Origin: Yamagishiella unicocca
Lineage: Eukaryota; Chlorophyta; Chlorophyceae; Chlamydomonadales; Volvocaceae
Length of the DNA: 64,000 bases
Direction of reading: 5' to 3'
NCBI GenBank assembly: GCA_003116995.1
Contig: BDSL01000011.1
Coordinates: 1,240,001 to 1,304,000, forward strand
Part shown: positions 12,042 to 23,180 of the stretch, piece after piece
Position numbering within the stretch: the first letter of the stretch is position 1
How the letters are laid out: every line of letters begins with the position of its first letter
Notes under the pieces: generated by a model
Told to the model about the DNA's origin: nothing
Seen by the model: the letters and a program-made list of their open reading frames with translations, nothing else
Databases searched by the model: none
Made by a program: the position numbers and the translations under genes

Positions 12042-12133
12042 TGTAAGCTGGGGTTCTTACGCCTCGATACCAATTGTAAGCATGAAAAGGCGTAACCGCG
12101 GATGACGGGAAGGCATAAGAACCCCAGCTTACA
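12042..12133. mobile_element. 92-bp MITE with 22-bp terminal inverted repeats
   Basis: Starts TGTAAGCTGGGGTTC and ends with its reverse complement; the 22-bp ends differ at one position. It is flanked by the direct duplication CCAAC (12037-12041 and 12134-12138). The right arm has the uninterrupted site with a single CCAAC, so this is an insertion here rather than a loss there. No coding capacity. The 5-bp target duplication and TG start do not settle the superfamily. Confidence 0.9.
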
Positions 12134-12954
12134 CCAACTAACTCGTGCACGGCACCCCCACCCCCCTCAGCCGTACAAGAGTCGGCAGCTGCGCAACTGT
12201 GAGCAGGTAGTTGTACGGTTGCCTGGCTCGGAAGCTACCTGATTATAGTGACGCACACGGGCAGTTGGCGGTAGTCGGCAGGCGCGCGAGTGGGAATGAG
12301 CAGTTGAGCGTGCACTCGTGTGGGAAGCTGTGGCGGGGCATGGTGGAGCCACGGTGGAGGCTGGCAGTTGGCGCGGCGTGCGAGCGGGAGTGCATAGTCG
12401 CACGCATGCCGTTTGGGAAGCCGCGTGTGTGAGCTGTGTGCAAACTCAGAGAGACGCATGGGGCTGCCCCTGTTCCATCAGCTGCCTCTGGGCGCACACG
12501 ATGTCACACGGTTAACAGTTGGGCTCCAGCGCGGTGGGACTCGCTCTAGTGCACGACAGGCGCTGGGGGGCACGCGCGGGTGGGGCGCAGGGTCGGCTCG
12601 CAGGAAACTCGGCGACAACTAACTCGCGTGAAACTTAGGTAAAACTCATGCAAAACTCGCCCAAAACTGGAGTGAAACCGAAAAGTGGCCAACTGGCCAT
12701 TCTTGCGGGCCCCCCTCCAACGTTGCTAGTGTATAATTAGCTGTAAATATTATCGTATTTATTGGGACAGCGAACGTTGGGGGTAAGCCGCTCCACGCTC
12801 GTTCAATTTATTGCCTTGCGCAGCGCACAATAAGCGCCGGGGCTCAGGTCCTCCTGCAGCTGCTTCGCAGGCAGCCAGTGCTAGAAAGCGGCTTCCTGCT
12901 GCTTTGAGGGTGGTCTGGCATTCCTGACAAAGGCTGTTTCAGAGCCGCTCAGCC

Positions 12955-13075
12955 TCTGGAGGGATCTGCACAGGGCTCTGAGGGTTCTGAAGGGCTCTGG
13001 AGGGCTGTGGACGGCTCTGGAGGGCTCTGGAGGGCTCTGGAGGACTCTGGACGGCTCTGGAGGGCTCTGGAGGTT
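12955..13075. repeat. 11-bp tandem repeat (ggctctggagg) in the left arm
   Basis: About ten copies of ggctctggagg and close variants; mirrored at 23,601-23,720. Frames reading through it give Pro/Ser-rich peptides with no other support. Confidence 0.85.
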
Positions 13076-13522
13076 GGTAACGCATGTTTGGCGGGCCAGT
13101 ACCCAGTTGGCCCACTATCCAGTTGCAAAGGCTGTGGCAACCCACGCCATGCCAAAAGCCAGTTGTGGTGGGTATTATGGAGATGCTTAATTCCAGACGT
13201 TGAATGTTTGGCAGGCCAGCAGCACCGCACCACAGCCCAACGGTCGTGCACCTAACATGGAGCACAACCCAGCCGGTGACGGAGCTCCCGCTCGGGGGGG
13301 GGGGCGCTGCTGCTGAGGCGCCTGCAGCCGGCAGCAGCAGGCACCCCACGGCCTGCGGCAGCTTGCCGCAGCTTGCGGCAGCTTGCCGCCGCCCCCGCCC
13401 CCTTCCCGCACTGCGCCCGTGCTGCCTCCGCCTGTTTCCCGTGGCCCAGCGCCCGCCTCCCCGCGCGGCTGGATGTCTTGTAGCATGACGCGGCCTCTGC
13501 TCCGTGCTGGTCCCCTGGCAGC

Positions 13523-14572
13523 AGGCAGTGGCACAGCGGCCACTGTGCACCGCACCAGCATTCCCCACCGCCGGCTGCTGCACCAGGCACGCTGGAGCAT
13601 TGGCAATAGGTTGCTGACATGAAAACACTCCTCGGCGGGCGCGCGCGATGAGTGCGCGCGGGCGCCAAAGGCTCGCCGAGCAAGCCGAGCGCCAGGGCCG
13701 GGCCCCTGCGTTAGTGCCCGGATGTCATATGCTCACTTCATATTTCAAAGATGTAATTAACAAGCTACTCAGACTGCAAAAAGAGAAGACCTCGGTTCAA
13801 CTTGCTTCAATTGCTGCTTCTCGCTGCAGCAACTATTGGGGCGTATTAGGGAGCTGCCTGGCGTAAAGTAGTTGCGCTCAGCAAGCGAATCCAGGCGTCC
13901 GGGCGGATTAACCGGGGCGAGTCCGCTGTCCCGAGCCTGACCATGGCGCCTTGGTGCCGGACCAGGGGCAGAAGGGCAGGTCGTACCGAATCGGGGCCGT
14001 TTAAACGTCCACGCCCGCACGCCCGCACGTCCGCATGTCGGGGCGTGCCACGTGCGGATGGTTGCATAGGGTTGCGAATTGATGTTATTAGATAGTTAAC
14101 TGTCTGCGGAGGTGTTTTGAAGGAGGTGGGAAGGGGCGAGAGCACTTCTGGGCTATGATGGGTGGTAGGGCAGCGGGAGGGATAGCCGAAAGTGACTTAC
14201 CGGGGGGAGGACTGAGGAGCGGAGGACGAAGGCAACCAACCCTGCACCACGGTTTTACGTGTACTGGCGGCTGGAATGCTAGGGATTGTAACAGTTACTG
14301 CTACATGCACATGGACTTCGCCAAAGGTCACCACCCTGACTGAGGAGCGGAGGACGAAGGCAACCAACCCGTGAGAAGCGGAATGCCGAATGCGAGCCGA
14401 ACTGAGCGCCGGCTCATATAGCTAACTTTATGCCATTCCAACATGACTTATAATTTATATTGAGGGGCTGTCTCTTCACTGGGTGATAATGTTGGCGTGG
14501 TCAATGATGCAAGCGCTGATGGTGACGGATGGTGACGTCTCCTTGGTGCAGAAATTACGCCTGTTTGTAACA
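13523..14572. other. Non-genic stretch between left arm and hAT gene
   Basis: No gene recognised. It contains a direct repeat of about 34 bp (starting gactgaggagcggaggacga) near 14,207 and 14,338, and AT-richer sequence just beyond the transposase stop. One hAT terminus could lie here, but I could not identify a terminal inverted repeat pair. Confidence 0.4.
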
Positions 14573-17500
14573 TTACTTATTAGCGAGTTTCTGAGTAAAA
14601 ATTTCGCATTTTACGAATACGCCATAACACGGAAACACGGGAGGCCTATTATTTGAGCTGTACGAACACGCCCAAAAGGTCAAAAGGAACACGGTAACAA
14701 CGCTGACCAAGGGGTCCTTACTCCAGTCGAACCAGTGAAAGTGCTGCTGCAGCAAGGATCGAGCGACCTCAGCGCTGGTCTGCCCCTGGATTTCTTGCAG
14801 GCCCTGCGCCATCCCCTCCTGGATAAAGGGCGCCCTGTCTGCCTCCTGCTCGATGTAGCATTTGTTCAGGGACTCCTCCAGGTCTGATGGGAGCCACGCC
14901 TCCTCCTCCTCAGAGGTATCTGCAACCCTTGGAGCCTCAGGCGGGACATATGGCCCGGCGATCTCCACCTGTGCGGCCTCCGCCATCATGGCTGCTGCGA
15001 GGTCCTCATGGCAAAGCAGGGCCCCCTCTACCACCGCGACCAGCACGCTGCAGCGCTCCGTTTGCTCCGCGCCATTGGCAGGGTTCAGCATGGTGGTGGC
15101 GAGCTGCTGGGGCTGCTGCTGGCCCAGGTGCATGCCCATCGGAGCAGCGGCGGGGTTGAGCATGGCGGCGGCGAGCTGCTGGGGCTGCTGCTGGCCCAGG
15201 TGCATGCCCATCAGAGTAGCGGCGGGGATGAGCATGGCGGCGGCGAGCTGCTGGGGCTGCTGGGCCAGGAAGCCCATGAGCTGCTGCTGGGGCAGCTGGG
15301 GCTGCTGCCGGGCCACGAGTCCAGAGAGGGCGGCAGCAGAGGGGTGCAGCAAGGCGGCCAGCTGCTGGGGCGGCGGGCCGGGCTTTTGGTGCTGCCTGTG
15401 CGCAATCTGAACGAGGGCCGCGTTGAATCCCGCCTGCTGCACCTCCTCGGTGCGTGCCTGCATCTGGGCTGCCACCGGTGCTGGCTGGGCCTGCTGCGCC
15501 GCCAGAAGCCGGCCTCTGCGTTTCACCCATTCAGCCTTCTTTGATGCATGCATTTGAGCAATGTGCGGGGGGCCGTCAGGCTGCCTCTGGCGGTTGAACA
15601 TCTGGACGGTGGTGAGCATGCCGACCTTGCCCATGGTCAGTCGGTTCCGGTCGTCCGAATGGGTGCGGCCCATCGTGCTGAAGCAGCGCTCTACACCGGC
15701 AGCGTGTGGCGGCACGCAGAGGAACACCAGCGCCAAGTGACTGAGCTTCTTGAATGCATCCGGCTGGGTGTCCCAATAGTCGCGCACACCGTCAAGGCTG
15801 TCCGTGCAGGCCCGGCAGAAGCTGTTCCGCCCAGCAGCGTACTCCACCAGCATCTTCTCAAGCGCGGCCTTCTCCTCCTCCAGCCGGGCCACCTCCACCA
15901 GCTGCCGCTTCCGGAGAATGCACATGCCCTGACACGAGGATGCATGGTGAAGGGAGAACATTCCTCAAGGACAGATACATAAGGGACCATACATAGGTGT
16001 CCGCTAGGGTGACCCAGCACAGTATAGTGACCCACAAAGTCTTTATGTTCCGTGCACCGACCACCCCACCAGAAACCCCCACCTCACCTCCTCCACCATC
16101 TCGTCCAGGACCCCATCCGCATTGATCTTGACGAGGCCCTTGTATCTAGGGTCCAGGAAGAGCGCAAGCCGGCTGGTGATGGTGTTCATCTCCTGTGCGC
16201 GTGCATTGAAGGACGTGATTACGTGCAGTGCCAGGACCGTGGATAGGGTGAAGGCGCATGCAACATCATGGTCAGCAATAACCCTTTAGCAAAAGACAGC
16301 CACGTACACACAACAAAGACAGGACGGTGAGCAGCTAAGCAAGCAGCAACAGTTTTACAATACGCAGGTTAAGCAAGGTTTAACAATAAGCGGGTCACCA
16401 CATGTCAGTTAACAAGGCCATTAGCATACTTACACGAGTGCAGCTTTACGCACGTCAGGCCAAGCTGGACGGACAGGTAGCTCCAGTACCGTGTCACATC
16501 ACCCAGGGTAGACTGCTGGCTCTGGATAGCCATGATGACCCTCTCGAACGGCTCCAGCAGCTCGCCGACTAGCTCACACCAGGACCCAAAATGCTCCCCA
16601 CGCAAGATCGCAGCCACCTCGTGCCCCGAGACTGACTCGAACAACTCCGGCTTCTGCACCAGGACGCTCTGGTACGCCACAAGCAGCTCCTTGATGGAGC
16701 GCACGCAGCGGGCCGTGGACGTGAACCTGGTCTTGTTCGGCGTTGATGCCAAGCCCTTGAGCGACTCCTGTGACAGCGGCCAGGACGGCGTGCGACGCCC
16801 GCGTGAACGTCACCACCTTCTGGCACTTGGCGACAAAAGAGGCGAACTGCTGGTGCGACACAGTGGACTGCATCGCCAGGTTGAACGCGTGCATGTGGCA
16901 CCTGGGGCAAGTGAATCCAAAGGAATCAATCCGATACAGGAAGGAGAGGGTTCTAAGTTAGCACTACCCACCCCCCTCACCGCGTCTCCAAGATGTGCGT
17001 GTAGCCTGGCCTTCCCGTCAGCAGCCTCCTGGCTGCCTTGCACACTGCCGCGTCGTCAGTCACGAGCCAAGCCACCAGCTCCCGGTTGCAAACGTCCGCG
17101 TACTTCTGGATCACGTCTGCACACGTGAATGTGCACGCGAATGAGCATTTAGCTTCAGCCTAGGACCTGTCATGTACGATACCCCGGGCCTCCCCTTACC
17201 TGCGAGGTTCACGGCCGTGTGGCTGATCGCGGACAGGTCCACCGTGTGAAGCAGGAACGTGCGGCGGTCGCTGCCCAGGGTAACGGTGATGGCGTACACC
17301 GACTGGCCGCGGCAGTTTGTCCATCCGTCCAGGGACATGGTCAGGAAGTCCTCCTCCTTCAGCAGCGACTTCATGGCCGCCAGGGTCTCCGTGTAGGCGT
17401 CCACCAGCAACCGTCCGCCAATCGCGATACGGCCTGGTCACAGTGAAGGGAAGCATGGATAAAACACATGGATTAAACAGGAAAGTGGAACACGGTGACG

Positions 17501-18145
17501 GAGCAAGCAAGGTGGTCCCGAAACAGTTGATAGGAGAGGGTGAAAACTTTATCGACTCAAAACCATGCAGTACATACCGGACGGGTGATACATCGGGCGC
17601 AGCGTGTGACAGAAGTCCAGAAAGTACGGGCTTTCGGCGACGTGGAACGGGATGTTGTCCATGATGAAGAACATCGCCAGCTTCCTCTGGAGTTCCCCTT
17701 GCGTCTCTGCGGACAAGGTGACATCGGCAAACTGCGGCATGCTGGTCTGGCCCTTCCCTAAGGCGTTGCTCGTGGGTTTGGCCGGCCTGCGCGTGCACCC
17801 AGCGCTGCTGGCCAGGCTTGCCGCTCCGCTGGTTTCAGACATCGTGCGCCCATCGTCGTCCGGAAACGCTTCAGTGCGCCCGCGCTTGGCGGACTTCTCC
17901 GCGGCGCGCTCTTGGATGAAGGCATCGCGATCTTCCTGGCTGACGCCTTGGCACAACTCGATTATGTGCAGCGACAAGTATTCGGGCTTAGCCTTATCCG
18001 CGGTAATTATCACCTGGCAGTGCTTGCACTGCTTCGCCGATCGCTTGTTCCTATCACAGTACTCTCCATGTGGTGCAAAATGGTTGTCAAACACGCCAGG
18101 TTTGGGACCCTACCGGGCCTTCTTTCCGGCAGGTTCAGTATCCAT
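14573..18145 (-). pseudogene. hAT-family transposase, nonsense codon after 11 codons
   Basis: Exons: 18145-17578, 17433-17200, about 17115-16980, about 16902-16405 (probably with a 49-bp intron near 16,800), about 16250-16090, and 15928-14573. In order: a BED-type zinc finger (CKHC ... HIIELC), the transposase core with SLDGWTN (first catalytic Asp), LVTDDAAVC (second Asp), TRFTS, LALFLDPRYK, and the C-terminal hAT dimerisation domain (ERCFSTMGR, RNRL). A Gln/Ala-rich extension of about 300 residues follows. The ATG at 18145-18143 is followed in frame by TAG at 18112-18110; reading past it continues straight into the zinc finger and no other early ATG is present. The rest is open, so this nonsense codon is the only clear lesion. 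Terminal inverted repeats were not identified. Confidence 0.82.
15075..15270 (-). repeat. In-frame repeats in the hAT C-terminal tail
   Basis: Three copies of a roughly 69-75 bp unit encode blocks rich in Ala, Met and Gln around GMHLGQQQPQQLA. They are coding repeats inside the transposase's low-complexity tail. Confidence 0.8.
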
Positions 18146-18415
18146 CTCCCATTTGCATCAGTGCAAGTTCCGCAAGAGGTTCTACCTAGGCTGACATCAG
18201 TATATCATTACGAATCTGATCACATGAGGGAGCTAACTATCACCGTTTCCATTTCGCGCGCGCCATTTCGCAACGGGACAAGGGCGCCGAAACCATCGCA
18301 TCCGTAATACGCCTCGATAATACGCCTGCAGCCGTATTGAGCTTTTTCTGAGCGTATTAGGCGTAACTAATACGGGGCGTAATCTAGCGTATTAATACGA
18401 AACACGGTAACAACG

Positions 18416-18759
18416 CTGTCTATGAAGCACACAGTTATGCGCGCTCGGCACCGGTCCTTGTAGCCAAGCACGCTGATGCGGCGAGTGGAAGCGATAGCGT
18501 GGTTCAACGGCGACGCACGGCTGTGCAGCATTTTTTATGTTACTAGTAAAGTGGAAAGTGGAAAGGGATAGAGGAAGCAGAGGTTGCGCAACCTCTGCTT
18601 CCTCTATCCCTTTCCACTTTCCACTTTACTAGTAACATAAAAAATGCTGCACAGCCGTGCGTCGCCGTTGAACCACGCTATCGCTTCCACTCGCCGCATC
18701 AGCGTGCTTGGCTACAAGGACCGGTGCCGAGCGCGCATAACTGTGTGCTTCATAGACAG
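18416..18759. repeat. 344-bp perfect palindrome
   Basis: Two 172-bp arms (18416-18587 and 18588-18759) are exact reverse complements with no spacer; the centre reads ggttgc/gcaacc. The right arm is the 5' leader and first 38 codons of the coiled-coil gene, so the left arm is an antisense copy of the gene start. The palindrome's centre is also the left edge of tandem unit 1. Other copies of this boundary (47,558 and 63,936) lack the inverted half. Confidence 0.95.
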
Positions 18760-19444
18760 TGCGGATACGATAGCTGCGACGGCAGCGGCCCAGGAGTTGC
18801 TGGAGCGGGAAGCCAAACTGCATCCTAGAGTTGCTGCCGCCCTGGTCAAAACGTTCCCCATTTGGTCCAGTCTAAGCAAAGAGCTGGGCAAAGTGGCTAC
18901 CAAGGAGCAGGTCTCGCTCCTGCCCACAAAGGACGAGCTGAAGCAGGAGCTCCTTGCCGCCAACCTGGCGACGAAGCAGGAGCTCCTTGCCGCCAACCTG
19001 GCGACGAAGCAGGAGCTCCTTGCCGCCAACCTGGCGACGAAGCAGGAGCTCCTTGCCGCCAACCTGGCGACGAAGCAGGAGCTGAAGGAGGAGGTGAACG
19101 CGCTCAAGGAGGAGGTCAGCAAGCTGGTCGGTAAGCTGGCCACCAAGGACACGGCGGAGGAGATGACCACGGCCGCGGGCGGCGCCCGCAAGCTGCCCGA
19201 GGCGAAGGAGGGAAAGATGATGAACATTTTGTAAGTTGGCAAGCACCCTGGATGCAAACGGGACGCAATCGACAGAGGATGCAAACGCACCGAAGGGTTG
19301 TGCCAGAACAGTTCGCTGGTCGCCCCCAGAGCACGTCATATTGAATGTACACCAACCCTTGTCTGCCGCAGGTCCATGGCTGCCAGCGGCGTCATCGGCA
19401 TGGTCGTCATGGCGGTCATCAGCGCGCTGCAGAAGGCCAAGTAA
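18644..19444 (+). CDS. Coiled-coil protein with C-terminal membrane segment, copy 1
   Basis: Two exons, 18644-19230 (donor gtaagt) and 19372-19444, give 219 residues. An N-terminal Arg/Ala-rich part is followed from about residue 100 by four tandem 11-residue repeats (ELLAANLATKQ), then a Lys/Glu/Leu helix that should continue the coiled coil. A short hydrophobic end (GVIGMVVMAVISAL) closed by QKAK looks like a tail anchor. The overall plan recalls DUF1640/CCDC90-type proteins (TK-rich coiled coil plus C-terminal membrane helix), but that is only a resemblance; function unknown. The copy at 47,607 has a different repeat arrangement and both frames stay open, suggesting selection on the protein. 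The 5' end lies in a perfect palindrome. Confidence 0.65.
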
Positions 19445-19559
19445 AGGTGGGCACCGTCGGTGGCTGCATATGCTTACTTAGCTACCATGCACAACGCAGC
19501 CTTCGCTCAATGGCCGGAGCCCGTCGCCTGCGCGAACCCTCAGCGCGGAGGGTGGGAAA

Positions 19560-19845
19560 TTAGGAACGGGGGGGAGGGGGGCCGGACGCCTGATTGGGCG
19601 CGCGAGCTATCTGGATTGGACTCGGGGCTGCCGGTCAATTTAGATTGCGCTTGTGAGGGCTGCCCGCTAATCTAGATTGACTTTGCGGGGTCTGCCCGCC
19701 AAGTTTAGATTGGACTTGCGGGGTCTGCCCACCAAGCTGGATTGGGGACGAGGGGTCTGCCCGCCAAGCTGGTTTGGGGACGAGGGGTCTGCCCGCCAAG
19801 CTGGATTGGGGACGAGGGGTCTGCCCGCCAAGCAGAAACGGCAAC
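19560..19845. repeat. About 32-bp degenerate minisatellite, copy 1
   Basis: Seven to eight irregular units built around ctgcccgccaagctggattg plus gggacgaggggt. The counterpart in copy 2 (48,575-48,830) has a different number and order of units. Confidence 0.85.
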
Positions 19846-20564
19846 AAGGGGGCTGTGGGGACATGCCGAGATCGAAATGGGATTGCCGGGCTCCTATGCG
19901 TTTGATGGGGGCTTCTCGGCTGTCGGCGATGGTTCGTGCCTGGTAGCACAAATCGCCTTGCACACAGGACGCGAGCCTTTCTTGCGGTACCCAGTAACTA
20001 CGAGAACTTCTTCAAAGGAGATACTCTGTGTGCGCGCGAGCCAGCGCCGAAGTGGATACATGAAGCCGCACAAAGTGAGGCTAAACGAACGCGGCATCCA
20101 CCATGAAGGAAGCTAACGCCTACCGAGCAAAGTCTGGCTCTGCTTGAGCCCGAACGCGCGCACATGCGACTTCCATGCCGTCGTCACACTCCCGCTCTGG
20201 CCTGATACTGGCTGCAGCTGCATCCAGATGCTACAGTATCCACCAAAGGCACCTTTTCGGGCGCGCTCGCCGCGTGTTGGTGCAGGCCCCCGCAGCTGAG
20301 TGCACCAATGGTGCACTCGCTCGTCCAACTTGCCTTCGCCTGAACTTGGTCAAGCTGGCAACCGGCTACCGCATTTACATCGAGTCTGTAAAGTAGTGTA
20401 CAGTCTTTGCGTCTGCGATAGTATGACACCAGATACCCCGGACCGCCACACACAGAGCCAAGCGCCATACGAGAAGTACGCCCAAAGCCAAAGTGCGTGC
20501 ATGTCCAAAGCGATAGAGGAAAGCGTGTGGCGGGGGTGGGTGTGGCAGGGGCGGTGAGAACTAT

Positions 20565-20775
20565 CTTGGATTGGGCTCAAGGGGACGGTCGGCCTATCTG
20601 GATTGGACTCGCGGGGGCAGGCGCGCTAACTGGGATTGGAAACCGGGGGGCGGGCGCGCTAACTGGGATTGGAAACCCGGGGGGGGGCGCGCTAACTGGA
20701 TTGGAAACCGGGGGGCGCGCGCGCTATCTGGGATTGGAAAGCTGGGGGCAGTCGGGCAATTTGGATTCGGAAGAT
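20565..20775. repeat. About 33-bp degenerate minisatellite, copy 1
   Basis: Five to six units around gcgctaactgggattggaaa plus ccggggggcggg. Copy 2 (49,555-49,735) has one unit fewer. It shares the core 'ctggattgg' with the minisatellite near 19.7 kb, so the two arrays may be related. Confidence 0.85.
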
Positions 20776-21975
20776 TTCCGCTATTTGAGATTGCAGCGCC
20801 GGGAAGATTAGCGTCCAGGGGGCACCCCGTAGATTGGCGAAATCGGCGCGGCTCCTACCCTCTGCTCAGCGCTGCTGCATGCCATTCACGCCTCCCCGTA
20901 CCCCTGACCCCCGTTACCTGCTTTTGTTGCAGGCGGCAGCGACAGAATCCAACCAGGTCAGAAGTGGTTAATGGCAGGGTGGGGGTTGGTGCACAGCGCA
21001 GGCTGGATCAGCAGCGGGCCCGGTCACTTTACCTGACCTGACAGATGCAAATGGATGGCTGTCTATCATCCGACTGCCCCGCACCCCGACTGACTGACTG
21101 ACGAGCTGCACCCTGAAATTCGCTGCATGCAGAAGAAGTGAAAGGGAGCGTGAGTGGAGGGAGCTATCCCGAGGTGGTTGCAGCAGTCGGCTGCATGTGC
21201 ACCTAGGTGGCAAACGTGTTTTTCCGAGTCCTCAATTTTTGGGGTTTGAGGCACCGCAGGGGGTTTTCTCCCATGTCCGGACCCCTTAAATTTCTATGTA
21301 TCATTTTGAAGCCAGAGTCGGGGCCATGTTTTTGATTTTGGAGGACCCAGAGGACCCGGACCCTGTGCTTGTGCACCCACTTGTTGCACCTGCTGGTTTG
21401 GCCGGGTGCTCTATCTGCATCCATACGTCATGATGCAGCAAATTGCGCATGTCAATGCAGTGATGCAGGTAGATAATTGCATACGTGACGGAGTGGTGGC
21501 TGTAGTGACAGGCCCCGCTGTGCTGATGACCGAATGAAAGACTACTGGCTGCCATGACATTATTACAAGTGGGACTTCTGAGGGCGGAATTTGTGTACCA
21601 TGTGCAATGTTTAAGATGTCCCTGCGCTAGCAGGCACACGTTTTGGGGGCGGTATTGGCAATCGAGGGTGGGAGCAGTGTCACATCGGTGCACGCTAGTA
21701 TGGCAGGCAGGGATATGTACAGAGGCAGGTGGGGGAAGTGGCAGGGTGCATTTCATTTATCTTTGCATGGATGTGCGCGTCTGCACATCCTTGATTGCAA
21801 CATGCAGCAGCACCCCTGACGACAGGGCTGGAAGGGTTGTTAGTCGCTGCTGGCAGTGGGGACTCAAAGTTCTGGGGAGCCATTGAGCGCAAGTGCTGGG
21901 TGCAGCACTGCTTGTATGCACATGCGCAGGTGCAATGTGCTGAGCCGCTGGTGAGACTGGCTGTAATGGGCTTGT

Positions 21976-22030
21976 GCATTCCTGCTGGCTGTGCATTCCT
22001 GCTGGCTGTGCATTCCTGCTGGCCGTGCCT
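21976..22030. repeat. 17-bp triplicate
   Basis: Three copies of gtgcattcctgctggct; the segment D counterpart near 50,877 has only two. Confidence 0.8.
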
Positions 22031-22135
22031 TGGATTGCTGGGGAAGGCAGGGACTGTGGACTGGTGACGCTGGGCACAAAAATCTGGTTGCAGAAGGCAG
22101 CTGCACGGGTCAGGAGGGACTGTTGCATCAGCGAC

Positions 22136-23180
22136 CTATGGCTTTACAGTTGATGCGCACCTCGCCAAACTGCAGCAGGGAGAGGGGGTGGGGGGGTAGA
22201 AGACTCCACGTTGGACACTCCCGGACCCACCCACCCCCCATGCATACCACAGGAGGGGGGGGAGGGGCCGAAGACTCCACGTTGGAAACTCTCGAACCCA
22301 CCCACCCCCCAGGGGGTAAGGGGTAGGCAGGAACACAGTCTGCCGCGTACAGCATGCCGTACCGTCGTACTGCCGTACCTGCTCCTTGGGCTTGCCCTTG
22401 AGCGCGCCCATGTCCTCGAAGGCCGCCCCCAGCGGCACCACCAGCTCCATGGCCTTGGGGTCGGCCTCGCCGCCGTTGAGGCCGCAGCGCAGCGGCTCGC
22501 GCCGCTCAAAGCCGCACAGCCTGGGGGCGCGGGGAGGGCGGACGCGTCATTCGGTGTGTGACACACAGGGGGCGGGGGGTCGAAAAACTCCACAGGGGTG
22601 GGGGGTTGGGTGCGCGGGAGGGCGCGGGGAGGGCGGGGCGCGCAAGGGGGAGCGGGTGCGGAGTGCATCCCCCCTGGGGCCGGCCGAGGCTCGCGGGTTT
22701 GCACAAAGAAACGCGGGTCGAATGCGGACGTGCGGGGGACGGGCAACGGGTTGTTGCAACGGAAATGAGAGTGAACGAGGAGGTGCGGCAGGGTTGAGCT
22801 GGCGCCAGCTTGAAGGGAGTCACCGCCTGCCGGCCCTGCAGGTGGTGGTGGTTGCTGGATCCACCGCAGCCCGCACGAGCCCAGGCGGACGACCCAGTGC
22901 GTTCTCCGCGCTCCCCCGGCGCCAGGATCTGTACGGCAGCGTAACGTTAGCGTGCCCGTCACGTGACGCCACGCCCGCGTCCACGCCCGCGTCCACGTCA
23001 CAGCGCATTCCCTCCTCTCCTCCTTCCTCAGCAGCACAACAGCCACAGCTCTGTGGAGGGATTGCCTCGTTCCCGTCCATGTCCCCGCCGGCGCACCCAC
23101 ATAAACTGCACCGCCAGGCTCCCCGCCGCGCCGCTGCCCAGCCCGGACAGGCCCCGCAGGTTGTGCAGCTTGATGTGCAG
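22136..23180 (-). pseudogene. Exons of an unrecognised minus-strand gene, cut at the inverted-arm edge
   Basis: Three stretches look like real exons. 23180-23097 encodes 28 residues starting LHIKLHNLRGL and ending LAVQFMW, with AG acceptor and GT donor. 22520-22379 encodes about 47 residues including ELVVPLGAAFEDMG and LKGKPKEQ, with clean splice sites. 22169-22136 encodes FGEVRINCKAI. The first resembles a C2-domain strand pattern, but I do not recognise the family. The upstream side runs into the right inverted arm, so the gene is probably truncated. The last two exons recur in copy 2 at about 51,402-51,293 and 51,045, where the first is cut by the junction at 51,400. Confidence 0.4.

Larger units (their letters stand above)
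10197..13522. repeat. Left arm of a large inverted repeat
   Basis: Matches the reverse complement of 23,180-26,788 nearly base for base, apart from indels. Many reading frames on one strand here recur on the opposite strand there (12,211-12,432 against 24,240-24,461; 13,007-13,255 against 23,421-23,669). The arms point toward each other around a 9.7-kb centre. This arm carries a 92-bp MITE the other lacks and keeps 0.74 kb the other has lost. It contains a captured NDUFV2 fragment and small tandem repeats. No arm-encoded protein is recognised. Confidence 0.92.
19445..22135. other. Non-genic part of segment D, copy 1
   Basis: No gene recognised. It holds two minisatellites (19,560-19,845 and 20,565-20,775) and a 17-bp triplicate near 21,976. 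A TGTAA at about 20,389 could serve the coiled-coil gene. Apparent frames here are not preserved by indels relative to copy 2. Confidence 0.45.
18588..22520. repeat. Segmental duplication D, copy 1 (start of tandem unit 1)
   Basis: Direct duplicate of 47,558-51,400 with scattered substitutions and small indels (offset about 28,960). It holds the coiled-coil gene, two minisatellites, long non-genic stretches and two exons of an unrecognised minus-strand gene. The third copy begins at 63,936. Confidence 0.93.

Noticed and set aside
16760..16830. Frameshift in the hAT transposase between the MHAFNLAMQ exon and the following TRFTS segment
   Set aside because: A 49-bp GT-AG intron (gtggtg ... cacag) joins CQK to ESLKG in phase, so no frameshift is needed, although the intron is short.
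20565..20775. Possible CRISPR-like array (similar units with short variable parts)
   Set aside because: Units are contiguous degenerate minisatellite copies without unique spacers, in a eukaryotic nuclear genome.
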